From Nesterenkonia sandarakina (GTDB taxonomy: Bacteria; Actinomycetota; Actinomycetes; Actinomycetales; Micrococcaceae), in contig NZ_PVTY01000009.1 of NCBI RefSeq assembly GCF_003003175.1, positions 62,001 through 126,000 on the forward strand: a stretch of DNA of 64,000 nt, in the 5' to 3' direction. Of this stretch, positions 1 through 8,454 are shown piece by piece; positions within the stretch are counted from its first letter, which is position 1; every line of letters starts with the position of its first letter. The position numbers and the translations under genes are program-made. Under the pieces are notes generated by a model. The model did no database searches and had not been told where the DNA came from. It saw only the letters and a program-made list of their open reading frames with translations.

Positions 1-2679
1 GATGACCTCTTCGGCCAGCGCAGGGTCAGCCAGGATGCCCATGACAGTTTCGAGGTCCTGATCCAGCAGGCCAGCGATGACGGCCTGCGCCTCCTCGGAC
101 TGGGCGCTGATCCAGATCTCAAAGTCATCCGGCAGGGCGCCCAGCTGCAGCTCAACCTCGTCGAAGATCGCCGCCGCCCGGTTCTCCGCCTGAATCTCGA
201 TGGGTTCGACGTCGTTGAAACCGAGATAACGGCGGATCATGTCGTCGATATCGCCGGCGGACATGTTGGCTGCTTCGCCAGCCTCACGGATGATGCTGAT
301 GCTGTCGTTGATGACGTCTAGGGCGGCTTGCTGGTTGCCCTCCAGGTCGGCCTGCGCGGCGGCGGCCTCCCAGGTGTCCTCAGCGAGACCCCTGAGCATC
401 TCTCGATTCTCCAGTCCCTTCTCCGAGTAGCGATTCATGGAGAACTCTCCGTCTGAGAGCTCACCGCGCAGCTCCTGCAGAGACTCGATCCAGGCGTCGG
501 ATGTGGCCTCCGCGCTAAGCGCGATGCCGGCGTACTCGTTCATGTTGCCGACCAGGTCAGAGATGCCCGACGCGGCCATCTCTGCACCCTCGGCCAGAGT
601 GGTGAACAGCTCGGAAGAGTTTCGCGTGGTCGCCGCTGCACCTTGGGTGGCGGATTCTACTTCTTCCCATGCGGCACCAGCCGCCAATGCAGCCAGCGCT
701 GTAGCGTCAGTCGCTACGGCCAGGATCTCCTGGTTGGTAGCGGCGTACCCGGCTTCGTTGGCCGCCTGACGGATAGCCTCGGAAACCTCGGGGAAGAGCT
801 CCGTGAGCTGATCCGCTTCCATCCCCACGTCCACCATCTGCTGTAGCCCGGCAGCGACTTCGTCAAAGCGCCCGGCCTGGAAGGCCTCTGCCATGGCCTG
901 ATCCATGCTTTCCCACTGTGCCTGCAGGTCCGACGCTTCGCCTGAGATACCGAAGAGGTCATAGAGCAGCAGGTTAACGCTGTCATTGACTCGGTCAATC
1001 AGGCCGTCGGAGGTGATCCGCTCGAAGGCTCCGGCCAGATCAGTGGGCCCGTTGGAAGCCATGGTCCAGTCGATCGAGGCGAAGGCCTCCCCGCCCTGCG
1101 CTGCGGTACGCAGCTCGCGTCCCATGTCGCCGACCGAGGCGGCAAACTCTTCGGAGTCTCGTGTCAGCTTGCCGATGATCGCTAGTCCAGCGATAGCGGC
1201 GACGGCGACGCCTGCCGCGATTCCGGCGTTGCGCAGTCCTGTGCTCATCCCGGGCAGGTTGCTCGCGAAGTCACGTATCAGGCCGGAGGTTTCCTTGATG
1301 GAGTCCCAGAAGCTGAGAAGTCGAGGCGCGACCATGAAGAAGCCTGCGGCGAGGGTAATGAGTCCACCTGCGGCCAGGGTGCCGAGTCCAGCGAACTGGA
1401 TCAGGGCGGGGTTCAGCTCGAGCAACGAGGACCCGAAGTCCGCGGCCTGGTTGATGGCCTCGACCAGGAAGCCTCCACCTGTGGGATCCACAAGGGGCGC
1501 TGCGATAATGGAGCCCAGGTCGCGGACTCGTGCACGGATCCGGTCTAGCGCACCGGTCATGGTGTCACGCAGCCCCTCAGCGGCCCCTTCGAACCGGACG
1601 TTCATTCCGTCGGTCAGGGCAGTGATGGCGGTCGACGCGTCGAGAGTGCCGGCGGTGATCTGTTCCCGGATCTCGTTGCCGGAGACACCCATGGACGACC
1701 CGATGAGCTCGGCGGCGTTGATGCCCATCTGGCCGAGCCGCTGCAGTTCACGTCCGGTGATGCGGCCCTGGCCCTCGACGGTGCCGAGGATGTCGACCAG
1801 CTGCATGATCTCCTGGTCACCGCCACCGATGGCGGCCACCGCGTTCTGCACCCCTTCAAGGGTGGGGACCACGCGTTCGGCTTCCATACCGAACGCCATG
1901 AGCTGCTGCTGTGCAGAGATCCAGGTGTCGCGTGCGAAGGGCGACTCGTCGGCGAAGGAGTGCAACCGCTCCATCTGGACGGCTGCCGCCTCAGTAGAAC
2001 CGGTCATGGTCTCCATGGCGCGGCCTGCGACCTGCTGCAGGGTGTTGTAGGCGATGCCGGTCTGGATGACGGACGCGCTGAGGGCGATGAGGCCGCCGCC
2101 GACGACGCCGAGCACAGCGCCCACCTGGGTAAATTCTGAGCTGAGGCCCTGCGCGGTGGTGAGGAAGTCACGGGTGGCGTCTCCGGCCTGGCGGAAACCT
2201 CCGGCGACGGTTCCGACCAGGGTGGAGCCGACGGCGCCCAGGGTGTCCCGGAAGCCTCCCCCGAAGGTGAGGCCTTCTTGGAAGCTGCCCACGAGGCCGT
2301 CCATACCACCCGCGGTGGCCAGGATGGAGCGGTGTGCGGCGTCCCCGCTGGACTCCACGCCGGAGAGGCCTTCCGTCATGCGGAAGAGTGCGCCGCTGGA
2401 CTCGGAGCCAGCTGTGCCGATGTGCTCTACGCTCGTGGCTGTGGCCTCTGCCGCGGGTGCTGCGGACTCAAGTCCACCGGACATGCGGGCGAGTGCTTCG
2501 GAGGAGGCGCTGACACCGGTGGCAGCCGACTGGTTGGCCTGACCCAGGCGCTCGGCAGACTGTCCCGCCTTGTCCGCAGAATCGGCCACACGATCGGTGG
2601 CCTGCGCGGCCTGGTCCATGTCGTTGGAGTAACCAGCAACCTCGGCTGAGAGCCTGACGGTAACGCTTCTACCGGCCAT
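1..2679 (-). CDS. phage tail tape measure protein, C-terminus outside the window
   Basis: Minus-strand frame open from an ATG at 2679 to the window edge, at least 893 residues without a stop. A strong AGGAGG ribosome site lies just upstream. The protein is long, rich in Ala, Glu and Gln, and mostly helical. It has hydrophobic stretches near residues 185-200, 415-440 and 480-500, as in siphovirus tape measure proteins, which set tail length and help DNA pass the membrane. It follows the tail assembly chaperones, the conserved place for this gene. The remainder, and any tail-tip and lysis genes, lie left of the window. Confidence 0.9.
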   Translation of the reverse strand, partial: MAGRSVTVRLSAEVAGYSNDMDQAAQATDRVADSADKAGQSAERLGQANQSAATGVSASSEALARMSGGLESAAPAAEATATSVEHIGTAGSESSGALFRMTEGLSGVESSGDAAHRSILATAGGMDGLVGSFQEGLTFGGGFRDTLGAVGSTLVGTVAGGFRQAGDATRDFLTTAQGLSSEFTQVGAVLGVVGGGLIALSASVIQTGIAYNTLQQVAGRAMETMTGSTEAAAVQMERLHSFADESPFARDTWISAQQQLMAFGMEAERVVPTLEGVQNAVAAIGGGDQEIMQLVDILGTVEGQGRITGRELQRLGQMGINAAELIGSSMGVSGNEIREQITAGTLDASTAITALTDGMNVRFEGAAEGLRDTMTGALDRIRARVRDLGSIIAAPLVDPTGGGFLVEAINQAADFGSSLLELNPALIQFAGLGTLAAGGLITLAAGFFMVAPRLLSFWDSIKETSGLIRDFASNLPGMSTGLRNAGIAAGVAVAAIAGLAIIGKLTRDSEEFAASVGDMGRELRTAAQGGEAFASIDWTMASNGPTDLAGAFERITSDGLIDRVNDSVNLLLYDLFGISGEASDLQAQWESMDQAMAEAFQAGRFDEVAAGLQQMVDVGMEADQLTELFPEVSEAIRQAANEAGYAATNQEILAVATDATALAALAAGAAWEEVESATQGAAATTRNSSELFTTLAEGAEMAASGISDLVGNMNEYAGIALSAEATSDAWIESLQELRGELSDGEFSMNRYSEKGLENREMLRGLAEDTWEAAAAQADLEGNQQAALDVINDSISIIREAGEAANMSAGDIDDMIRRYLGFNDVEPIEIQAENRAAAIFDEVELQLGALPDDFEIWISAQSEEAQAVIAGLLDQDLETVMGILADPALAEEVI

Positions 2680-2694
2680 GTCCGACCTCCTAGG

Positions 2695-2709
2695 TATGCT
2701 GTTGAGTTA
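2695..2709 (+). promoter_or_regulatory. -10 box of a leaderless promoter for the lipoprotein gene
   Basis: TATGCT at 2695-2700 ends eight bases before the ATG at 2709, so the predicted transcript would begin at or next to the start codon. No ribosome site precedes this ATG. No clear -35 was found. Similar TAnGCT boxes precede other rightward cargo genes of this prophage. Confidence 0.45.
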
Positions 2710-3362
2710 TGACTCACACGCGAATCGGTATCTCCATGGGCGCGCTGATCTGCGCGGGAGCGCTTGTGGCGGGTTGCGCCGGCGAAGGGGAACCTGAGCC
2801 GACTGCGACCGTCACAGCGACGGAAACGGTGACCGCGACTCCTGAGCCGGAGCCGACCGAGGAAGCCGATGTTGAAGAGTCCGCATCGGGTGACCTCGGC
2901 CTGAACGAGCGAGGGAACCTGCCGATGCCTCAGAACAGCCCTCAGGAGTTCATTGATTCGGCAAGCGGAGAGCGCCTGTTGGAGCTGGCGGCTTCAGAGG
3001 TCCACCAAGACTTCACCTGCAACCGCGCCTCTACGATTGACCCGGACGGGACGTTCTTCGCCATCGACTTCTCCGTAGAGATGACTGACTCTGCGGTCCA
3101 GCACATGGAGAACGGGTTTCTGCTCAACCCTCCGCATTTCGAACTCATCGATGCGGACGGACAAGTAATTGGCCAGGAGCCGACCACGCACGCGGCAAAC
3201 AACTGTCTTCGGGACGAGGATCGCTACCCGCGGTCAACGGTCCGAGCAGGCTCGTCGGCCTCAGGTCCCATGATCTTTGAGACGCCGGTGGAGGCGGGCA
3301 TTTTGGTCTACCGAGACATGTACACAGGCAACTACTACGAGTGGGAGTTCGACCTCAACTAG
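2709..3362 (+). CDS. prophage-encoded lipoprotein, candidate superinfection-exclusion factor
   Basis: 217 residues. The N-terminus is a lipoprotein signal: a short basic segment, a hydrophobic core and the lipobox LVAGC near residue 23, followed by a Glu/Pro/Thr-rich linker to about residue 60. The rest looks like a compact beta domain of the DUF4352 (telokin-like) type, with two Cys residues. It is transcribed rightward inside the leftward tail operon, between the tail chaperones (its stop overlaps the end of T) and the tape measure gene. Known comparison: the TP-J34 lipoprotein Ltp blocks DNA injection through the tape measure protein. A similar role here is inferred from structure and position only. 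Confidence 0.75.
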   Translation: MTHTRIGISMGALICAGALVAGCAGEGEPEPTATVTATETVTATPEPEPTEEADVEESASGDLGLNERGNLPMPQNSPQEFIDSASGERLLELAASEVHQDFTCNRASTIDPDGTFFAIDFSVEMTDSAVQHMENGFLLNPPHFELIDADGQVIGQEPTTHAANNCLRDEDRYPRSTVRAGSSASGPMIFETPVEAGILVYRDMYTGNYYEWEFDLN

Positions 3363-4353
3363 CCGAACATGCCTGGCGGCGGCTTCACTGGGGACTCCTC
3401 CCCCTTGCCGGCACCGGCGTACGCGGGCAGATAGATGACCCCATAATCCGGGGCGTCGTTCTTCTGCGCCTCAGCCCGTTGGGCCTCGACGACTGCTGAG
3501 GCGTGGCACACCTCGCGTTGCGCTTCGAATCGTTCCTCAGACCTGCACACCGCTTTCGGGTAGCCACACTGCGGGCACAGGGACCGCTGGTGCATGGTGT
3601 GCGCCATCATCAGGTCCAGGTTCCGGCTCCGCAGGTCCCCGGTCACCGCCTGTTGATGGACGATGAAGTCCGACGGTGACCGGGACCAGTCCTGCGCGGC
3701 CTGCAGCGCGAGCAGCGCCCACCCTCCCTGGTCTGAGCTGAGGAACTCTAGGAGAAAGGGGCGTCGACCCTGGGGGTCTTGTGCTGGGCGGCCAGCCAGG
3801 CCTGTTTGATCTTGGCCCACTGCCCGCCAGCGAGGGGGCCTTCGGAGAGCTTCTGCCACTGGTCTGCGGTGAGCCGCTGCCCGTTGACGGTGGCGGCCTG
3901 GGCGAGCACCATACAGGTGCCCTTGACGGTCTCGTTCCAGTTGCGCTTCTCGCTGACGTAGCGCTTCTTGAAGCTGGCGGCGATCTCTTCAACCTCACCG
4001 TCGGAGAGCGCGGTGATCACCACGTCAGCCTTCGCGGCGCGGATCCGGACGTTGAGGTCGGCCTGCCGGCGTTCCAGCTCAGAGGCCGTGTCCTCGTCAC
4101 CGAACGTGGCGTCCGGGTCGGGCTCCCCCGTGTTGGCGGCGTTGTGCTTGGCGACGTCGGCGCGGAGCTGCTTCACCTCAGCCTCGAGAGACGGGTCACG
4201 GTAGATGGTGACGGTCTCGGAGGAGCGTCCGGTCTCACCGGTGGCGAGCCACTGGGCCAGGTCGAAGGTATCCACATCGGGGGTGGGGGCCGCCGGGACC
4301 TCGGTGTCCTCGGTGGTCTCGTCGGCGTCGGTGGGGGTGTTCTGCTCGGTCAT
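3359..4353 (-). CDS. tail assembly chaperone fusion G-T made by -1 frameshift
   Basis: The longer chaperone form. Ribosomes that slip -1 at CCCTTTC (3754-3760) leave the G frame before its TAG and continue 131 codons to a stop at 3359, giving about 331 residues. The T part has a Cys-x2-Cys pair and a Gly/Pro-rich end. Long-tailed phages use G and G-T in a set ratio to load the tape measure and polymerise the tube (known for lambda and many siphophages). The position just before the tape measure gene supports this. The T frame has no good start of its own. Confidence 0.8.
3748..4353 (-). CDS. tail assembly chaperone G
   Basis: 201 residues, the unshifted product. The N-terminus is acidic and Thr/Glu/Asp-rich (about residues 1-30). 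The middle is charged and helical, and the protein ends with a Trp-rich helix. It shows no enzyme motif. Size, place between the tail tube and tape measure genes, and the slippery site just before its stop identify it as the G-type chaperone. The ATG at 4353 has GGAG upstream. Confidence 0.8.
   Translation of the reverse strand: MTEQNTPTDADETTEDTEVPAAPTPDVDTFDLAQWLATGETGRSSETVTIYRDPSLEAEVKQLRADVAKHNAANTGEPDPDATFGDEDTASELERRQADLNVRIRAAKADVVITALSDGEVEEIAASFKKRYVSEKRNWNETVKGTCMVLAQAATVNGQRLTADQWQKLSEGPLAGGQWAKIKQAWLAAQHKTPRVDAPFS
3754..3760 (-). promoter_or_regulatory. programmed -1 ribosomal frameshift site CCCTTTC
   Basis: Read on the minus strand, codons GCC CCT TTC TCC TAG contain the heptamer C CCT TTC in phase, the canonical X XXY YYZ pattern. 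A -1 slip re-pairs CCC and TTT and enters the T frame, which is open to 3359. The G stop is only one codon downstream. Confidence 0.8.
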
Positions 4354-4436
4354 GTCAGGCTCCTAAGTGTGTGTCGTCAGGCTCAGCGTCAGGCTCGAAT
4401 GGTGAAGGGGTGACCGGTGGCGGGGGTGAGCCTGAC
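4354..4436. repeat. cluster of GAGCCTGAC repeats upstream of the chaperone gene
   Basis: The 9-mer GTCAGGCTC lies on the plus strand at 4354-4362, 4376-4384 and 4388-4396, and in the opposite orientation at 4428-4436. The first copy overlaps the ribosome-site-to-start region of the G gene. More copies occur at 2650-2658, 5288-5296, 6887-6895 and 8914-8922. The function is unknown. Confidence 0.5.
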
Positions 4437-4455
4437 AAACCCTCCCCGCCACCGG
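4414..4455 (-). terminator. 12-bp stem hairpin after the tail tube gene
   Basis: CCGGTGGCGGGG (4414-4425) pairs perfectly with 4444-4455 around an 18-base loop, just downstream of the tail tube stop. There is no U-tract, so it may be a weak terminator, an mRNA stabiliser or a processing site that raises tube mRNA over chaperone mRNA. Confidence 0.5.
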
Positions 4456-4473
4456 CGATCAATGGGGCGGGGG

Positions 4474-5022
4474 TCAGCCGCCGGCGGCCGCAGCAGCGAC
4501 CACGCCGTTCAGCTCGGCAGACTGCACCGGCGTCGGGATGGTCCGCTTGATGTACCCGGTCATGTTCTGCTGGCGCTGCCAGTTATCCGTGTCCACACGG
4601 AACGCCGAGTACTCGTCGCCGGACTCCCAGTCCAGGTCGTAACGCTTCCCGGTCTCCCGGATCACGATCACCACGGTGGTGCCCTTGACCTTCAGGGCCT
4701 GGAAGATCTCGTCGGCCTCCTCGTCGTGGGCGCCAGGGTTCTCCGAGTTGAAGTACCGGAACACCTCGAGGCGGCCCTCGTAGTTGGAGTTGCCCAGGGT
4801 CTCCGGGGCGCCCTCGTCGCACAGGGCGGCGTCGCCGGTCTCGGTGGCCGAATCGGTGGCCGAGTAGCGGGTGCCTTCCTTGGTGACACGGCAGGACCCG
4901 TCGATGCCCTCGTTGAGGATTTCGGCGGCGATGGCGTCCAGGTTGCCGGTGTAGCCCAGCAGGATCGTGAACTTGGTGTGAGCGTCCGCGTAGGTGCGGG
5001 GCACAGTGGGGATGATCGGCAT
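4474..5022 (-). CDS. major tail tube protein
   Basis: 182 residues beginning MPIIPTVPRTYADAHTKF, with an Ala/Gly-rich C-terminal tail. The beta-rich body, the position after the tail terminator and before the chaperones, and the flanking hairpins fit the abundant tube subunit of a siphovirus. The start at 5022 is chosen over a GTG at 5028 because AGGAG lies eight bases upstream of the ATG and too close to the GTG. Confidence 0.75.
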   Translation of the reverse strand: MPIIPTVPRTYADAHTKFTILLGYTGNLDAIAAEILNEGIDGSCRVTKEGTRYSATDSATETGDAALCDEGAPETLGNSNYEGRLEVFRYFNSENPGAHDEEADEIFQALKVKGTTVVIVIRETGKRYDLDWESGDEYSAFRVDTDNWQRQQNMTGYIKRTIPTPVQSAELNGVVAAAAAGG

Positions 5023-5024
5023 GA

Positions 5025-5219
5025 TCACTTCTCCTGGTTCTTGGCGGCGCCAGTGGAGGGACGTTCAGGTTCAGTGACCTGCTTGGTGGTCTTGGACTTC
5101 GTGGAGGGGGCGAGTTCGAGGTGCTTCGCCATCTTCACGATGTGCGGGTGCTCCCGGTACTTCTTCCCGGTGCGCTTATCGACCGCGAGGACGCGGCCAT
5201 CGTCGGCATGTTCAGCCAT
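5025..5219 (-). CDS. small Lys-rich phage protein of unknown function
   Basis: 64 residues, strongly charged, with motif VDKRTGKKYREHPH and a Thr/Lys-rich disordered C-terminus. It lies between the tail terminator and the tube gene, and its stop falls just before the tube gene start. Short proteins in this slot are common in actinophages but have no assigned role. GGAG lies upstream of the ATG. Confidence 0.6.
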   Translation of the reverse strand: MAEHADDGRVLAVDKRTGKKYREHPHIVKMAKHLELAPSTKSKTTKQVTEPERPSTGAAKNQEK

Positions 5220-5259
5220 GATTGGTTCTCCTGATCAGGTGGAGGTGGATACGAGCAGA

Positions 5260-5284
5260 ACCCCCACCGGTACCGGGAGGGGGT
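5260..5284 (-). terminator. GC-rich hairpin after the tail terminator gene
   Basis: ACCCCC at 5260-5265 pairs with GGGGGT at 5279-5284, with an inner CCGG/CCGG pair. It lies between the stop of the tail terminator gene (5318) and the next start (5219), without a U-tract. It belongs to the set of gene-boundary hairpins of this prophage. Confidence 0.45.
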
Positions 5285-5317
5285 CGTGTCAGGCTCAGGT
5301 GTGGAAAGGGGTGGGGG

Positions 5318-5761
5318 TTACTGGGTTTCGAGGTACCAGCGCAGGGGGACGAAGTAGCGGTCCGGCAGGTCAGGGTCTTGGAGGTATTCGCCGCCACCGA
5401 GCCCGCCGGTGACGTTCTCCGAGTCGTGGTAGACGTTCCCCGCCCCGATCTGCAGGCCGGTCAGGGCGGCAGCCACGGCGTCAGTCATGGGCATCAGCTG
5501 GTTGAGCAGGTCGGTGGCGACACAGGTGGTCTGGAATGGGAACGCGAGCCCGTCGCGCAGCTGCACCCCGGAGAGCGCCATGTCATCAGTGGGGACCGGC
5601 ACCCTGGGCCAGATGACCACGTAGGGCATGACCTGCCCGTTCGAGTAGGTCGGCAGCGCGTCGGGGACGTTGCCGTGGTGGACCTGGGCGGCGGACAGCT
5701 CGGGGATGCCGACGACCGCGTCCTCTATGGTCTGGTAGACCTGCCGCATGGTGATGGTCAT
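5318..5761 (-). CDS. tail terminator (tail completion) protein
   Basis: 147 residues. Small proteins of this length directly after the HK97 gp10-like gene and before the tube protein are tail terminators, which cap the growing tail and dock it to the head. The sequence has no catalytic motif. The call rests on gene order and size. Its start overlaps the preceding stop by four bases (ATGA). Confidence 0.65.
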   Translation of the reverse strand: MTITMRQVYQTIEDAVVGIPELSAAQVHHGNVPDALPTYSNGQVMPYVVIWPRVPVPTDDMALSGVQLRDGLAFPFQTTCVATDLLNQLMPMTDAVAAALTGLQIGAGNVYHDSENVTGGLGGGEYLQDPDLPDRYFVPLRWYLETQ

Positions 5762-6102
5762 CGGAAGATCTCACCGCCTATCGCTTCTATGGCACTGATG
5801 AAGCTGGGTTCGACCGCGTCGAGGGCGGGGCCCATGAACGGTTGGGGTGCCATCTTGCTCGTGCCGTACTCGACGAACACGCTGTACATGGCGGTGGGGC
5901 TGATGATCGCTGCCAGGCCTCCGGAGTCGAAGGCGGTGTCGATGCTGGATTGCATGAACCCGGTGTCTACGGCGGCGTTGGCTCGTGCGTGGTTGGCGAC
6001 CGCGATCGCTGACCGGCGGACCACTAGGGAGGCTTTGGGGATCACCTGGGCGCCGGCGGCTTTGAGGTCTGCGGAGAGTGCCCGGAGTTCGTCGCCGGAC
6101 AT
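5758..6102 (-). CDS. HK97 gp10-like minor tail / head-tail joining protein
   Basis: 114 residues. The middle carries ANHARANAAVDTGFMQSSI followed by a YGTSKMAPQPFMGPAL segment, the typical pattern of the HK97-gp10 family (VDTG.L..S ... E.GT..M...PF..PA). These proteins sit in the head-to-tail interface. It is linked to its neighbours by overlapping stop and start codons on both sides. Confidence 0.8.
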   Translation of the reverse strand: MSGDELRALSADLKAAGAQVIPKASLVVRRSAIAVANHARANAAVDTGFMQSSIDTAFDSGGLAAIISPTAMYSVFVEYGTSKMAPQPFMGPALDAVEPSFISAIEAIGGEIFR

Positions 6103-6554
6103 CAGGTGCCCTGCGTCTGGGTGACGTGCTCGCGGCAGATGAGGTCCCTGGCGAAAGCTTCCGTGGAGTGTTGGATGCCCATGATGGTGAACAGGCGGCC
6201 CTCAAGGGCGGGCGACCCGGGGTTGATGGTGACACGGAGTCGGTGGCCGTTCTCCCCCACAAGCAGGCTCGGAAGCGCGTTCGCGGGCGTCTGAATTAGG
6301 TAGTCGGCGGTGTCGTTCGACTGGCCCGACGGGGCCAGCGTGTTGCCAGTGGACAGGGACCGGATGCGGGCGTGCACCCCGCCGGCGGCCACCGCGTCAC
6401 CCACCGGGTCCCCAGGGTCCTCACCCCACCCTGGGGACGGCACCTGATCCAACGGGACCAGGATGTCGACCCTCGAGCGCATGGCGGACTCGGCAACCGG
6501 CTGGTGCGCCTGCGACCAGGCATCCGGGATCACGGACGTGTTGGTAAGCGGCAT
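6102..6554 (-). CDS. head-tail stopper / DUF6093-like protein
   Basis: 150 residues. The position between the connector (6554-6928) and the gp10-like gene fits a head closure protein. The sequence resembles the DUF6093 type found in actinophage connectors, but this rests on position more than on motif. The ATG at 6554 overlaps the previous gene's stop. Confidence 0.55.
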   Translation of the reverse strand: MPLTNTSVIPDAWSQAHQPVAESAMRSRVDILVPLDQVPSPGWGEDPGDPVGDAVAAGGVHARIRSLSTGNTLAPSGQSNDTADYLIQTPANALPSLLVGENGHRLRVTINPGSPALEGRLFTIMGIQHSTEAFARDLICREHVTQTQGT

Positions 6555-6928
6555 CAGTAGACCCTCCGCTCCTCAGCCTCCAGGCGACCACCAGCACCAC
6601 CGAACGGGACCAGGTGGAAGGACCCCTCGGCGGCGAGCTCGGCCGCGTCGGCCTTTTCGTCGTAGTCATCGGCCAGGGCGCGCAGCGCGTTAGCCACCGC
6701 CGGCCCGTCGGTGCTGAGGTCTTGGGTGCGGATCTTCTTCGAGACCAGGACCTCGGAGGCGGCGATCGTTCGCAGGGCGTCCGCTGAGGCGCGGTAGATG
6801 TTCATGTCGTGCTCGGCCAGGAGCAGCTCGAGCTGGGCGTCGCTTAGCAATCGCATTGGTCGGTGGTCGTGAACGTCGGAGATGCGGAGCCTGACGAGGG
6901 CCACAGCTTTCTCGGATTCGGTAGGCAC
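6554..6928 (-). CDS. head-tail adaptor protein
   Basis: 124 residues, mainly helical. It contains DAQLELLLAEHDMNIYRASADALRTIA and a downstream DYDEKADAAELAAE helix, the pattern of the gp6-like adaptor that docks under the portal. It is the first gene after the major capsid gene. One GAGCCTGAC repeat (6887-6895) lies within its N-terminal codons. Confidence 0.65.
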   Translation of the reverse strand: MPTESEKAVALVRLRISDVHDHRPMRLLSDAQLELLLAEHDMNIYRASADALRTIAASEVLVSKKIRTQDLSTDGPAVANALRALADDYDEKADAAELAAEGSFHLVPFGGAGGRLEAEERRVY

Positions 6929-6981
6929 TATGCACCACGCTTTCCGGGCCGCAGCCCTCGTCAGACGATATTCAGTTGGAG

Positions 6982-8076
6982 TCAGGCTGCGCCGGTGGAG
7001 GCGTAGGTGCCCTGGCCGAATGCTGCAGCGGTGCCCAGCACGGAGCGGCCGCGGTACCAGATGGTGTCGTTGTCGAACGACCCCTCCTCGTAGCCGATGG
7101 ACCCGCCGCCGACCCGGTCGCCCTGGTCACGCTTGGTGCGGATATCCACATCAGGGTGACCAGCCAGCGACGCAAGGATGAGCGCCGGGTTCTCGGTGGC
7201 GGCGCCGGGGACGAGGGCCCAGGCGCTGTTGCGGATGCCGGTGGCGAGCTGCCGGTTGAACTCTCGGGACACCTGGACGGTGATCCCGGCCAGCGTGTTG
7301 GAGCGTTCGATCTGGCGGGTGACGTCGCCCTCGACGGTGGTCTCCCGGACGGTACGCACCTGGGTGATCGCAGTCGCGGTGTCCTCCAGGGCGGGCGGGA
7401 CGACCAGCACCAGAGTGGAGGTGTCGACCGATCCGTCGCCGCGGTAGTTGTCGGCCTCGATGGCTGCCTGCTTGGCGGCCTTGAGGGACTCGAACCCGAG
7501 GCCGGCGGTGCCGGTCTCGGCGAAGAAGTCACCGTTCAGGGTGCCGTTCTCGCCGATGAAGTGGCGGTACACCTCGCGGTTGCGGGTGTTCGCACCACCC
7601 CGTCCGAGGATGCCGGGGAAGTCGGCCAGGGCGGAGAAGTCTCCGTTGAGCCAGCGCTCCCAGGTGAGCCCGTAGTTGCGACCGAACTTCTCGGCGCGGA
7701 ACTCGATCTCCGTGTCCTTGAACGGGTTGTCGGACTTGTACTCCTCGCCCTCGTTGACCCGCTCGAAGTAGGTCTCCCCGAAGAGCTCCATGAGCTTCTT
7801 GGGCCGGAAGTCGACCACAGTCTCGCGGCGTGCGATGGCTGCGGTCTCGTCGGTGACCTCCCGGTAGGCCGCACGGGCTTCCCGTTCGAACGCCTCGCCC
7901 AGCAGGGACGGGAAGTCCGAGGTGGTGAAGGCTTCCTTCAGGAGGGCGGTGGCGGTGTGGGAGCGGCCGGAGAACCCGTCAGCGAACAGCTTGGCTGCTT
8001 CGAGGACCTTCCGGTCGTAGGTGTTGCCGATGCGGAAGCCTGCGGACTCCAGCACGTTGCTCAGGACCTTAGTCAT
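6982..8076 (-). CDS. major capsid protein, Mu gpT-like
   Basis: 364 residues. N-terminal helices and the segment FRPKKLMELFGETYFERVNEGEEY, then a charged E-loop-like region and KFGRNYGLTWERWLNGD near residue 135, match the Mu gpT type of HK97-fold capsid proteins. It follows the protease/scaffold and decoration genes in the expected order. No separate cleavage site can be named with confidence. Confidence 0.85.
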   Translation of the reverse strand: MTKVLSNVLESAGFRIGNTYDRKVLEAAKLFADGFSGRSHTATALLKEAFTTSDFPSLLGEAFEREARAAYREVTDETAAIARRETVVDFRPKKLMELFGETYFERVNEGEEYKSDNPFKDTEIEFRAEKFGRNYGLTWERWLNGDFSALADFPGILGRGGANTRNREVYRHFIGENGTLNGDFFAETGTAGLGFESLKAAKQAAIEADNYRGDGSVDTSTLVLVVPPALEDTATAITQVRTVRETTVEGDVTRQIERSNTLAGITVQVSREFNRQLATGIRNSAWALVPGAATENPALILASLAGHPDVDIRTKRDQGDRVGGGSIGYEEGSFDNDTIWYRGRSVLGTAAAFGQGTYASTGAA

Positions 8077-8108
8077 GATGGTCTGTTTCCTTTCTCAGCG
8101 TGTGCTGG

Positions 8109-8453
8109 TCAGCCCGCTGCCGGGGCGGCAGGGGTCACGTATCCGAACGGGGCGACCTCGAGGTCACCAGAGCCGGAGCCCTTAGCGCCCAGGGCCACAC
8201 CGAACGGGGTGGAGTTGGCGGTCATGGTCAGCCCGGAGCCGCCCAGGTAGACGACGTCCCCCTCGGATGCGGCGCCGGTGACGGTGAAGTCGTAGGATCC
8301 GACCAGCCAGATGGTGACCTTCTCCCCCTCGGTGGCGTCGATCTTCGCGACACCGGCCACAGCGCCGATGACCACGGGGTCACCGGAGGCGTAGGCCTGG
8401 TCGGCGGTGAGGGCGATGTACTCGCCCCGTGCGTAGCGCTGGTTGGTTGCCAT
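8109..8453 (-). CDS. capsid decoration protein (DUF2190-like)
   Basis: 114 residues of beta-rich, Gly/Ala/Val-rich sequence beginning MATNQRYARGEYIALTAD. The pattern of 'G..V.....A.GD.V..G.VAGVA' followed by 'A.EGD.VYL' is typical of DUF2190 head decoration proteins. It sits between the protease/scaffold and the major capsid gene. It probably stabilises the expanded head. Confidence 0.75.
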   Translation of the reverse strand: MATNQRYARGEYIALTADQAYASGDPVVIGAVAGVAKIDATEGEKVTIWLVGSYDFTVTGAASEGDVVYLGGSGLTMTANSTPFGVALGAKGSGSGDLEVAPFGYVTPAAPAAG

Positions 8454-8454
8454 C

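Noticed and set aside
986-2050. A 354-codon open frame on the plus strand
   Set aside because: Antisense to the tape measure gene, which is open for the full length on the minus strand with a strong ribosome site. The plus frame is Ser/Arg/Pro-rich without a domain.
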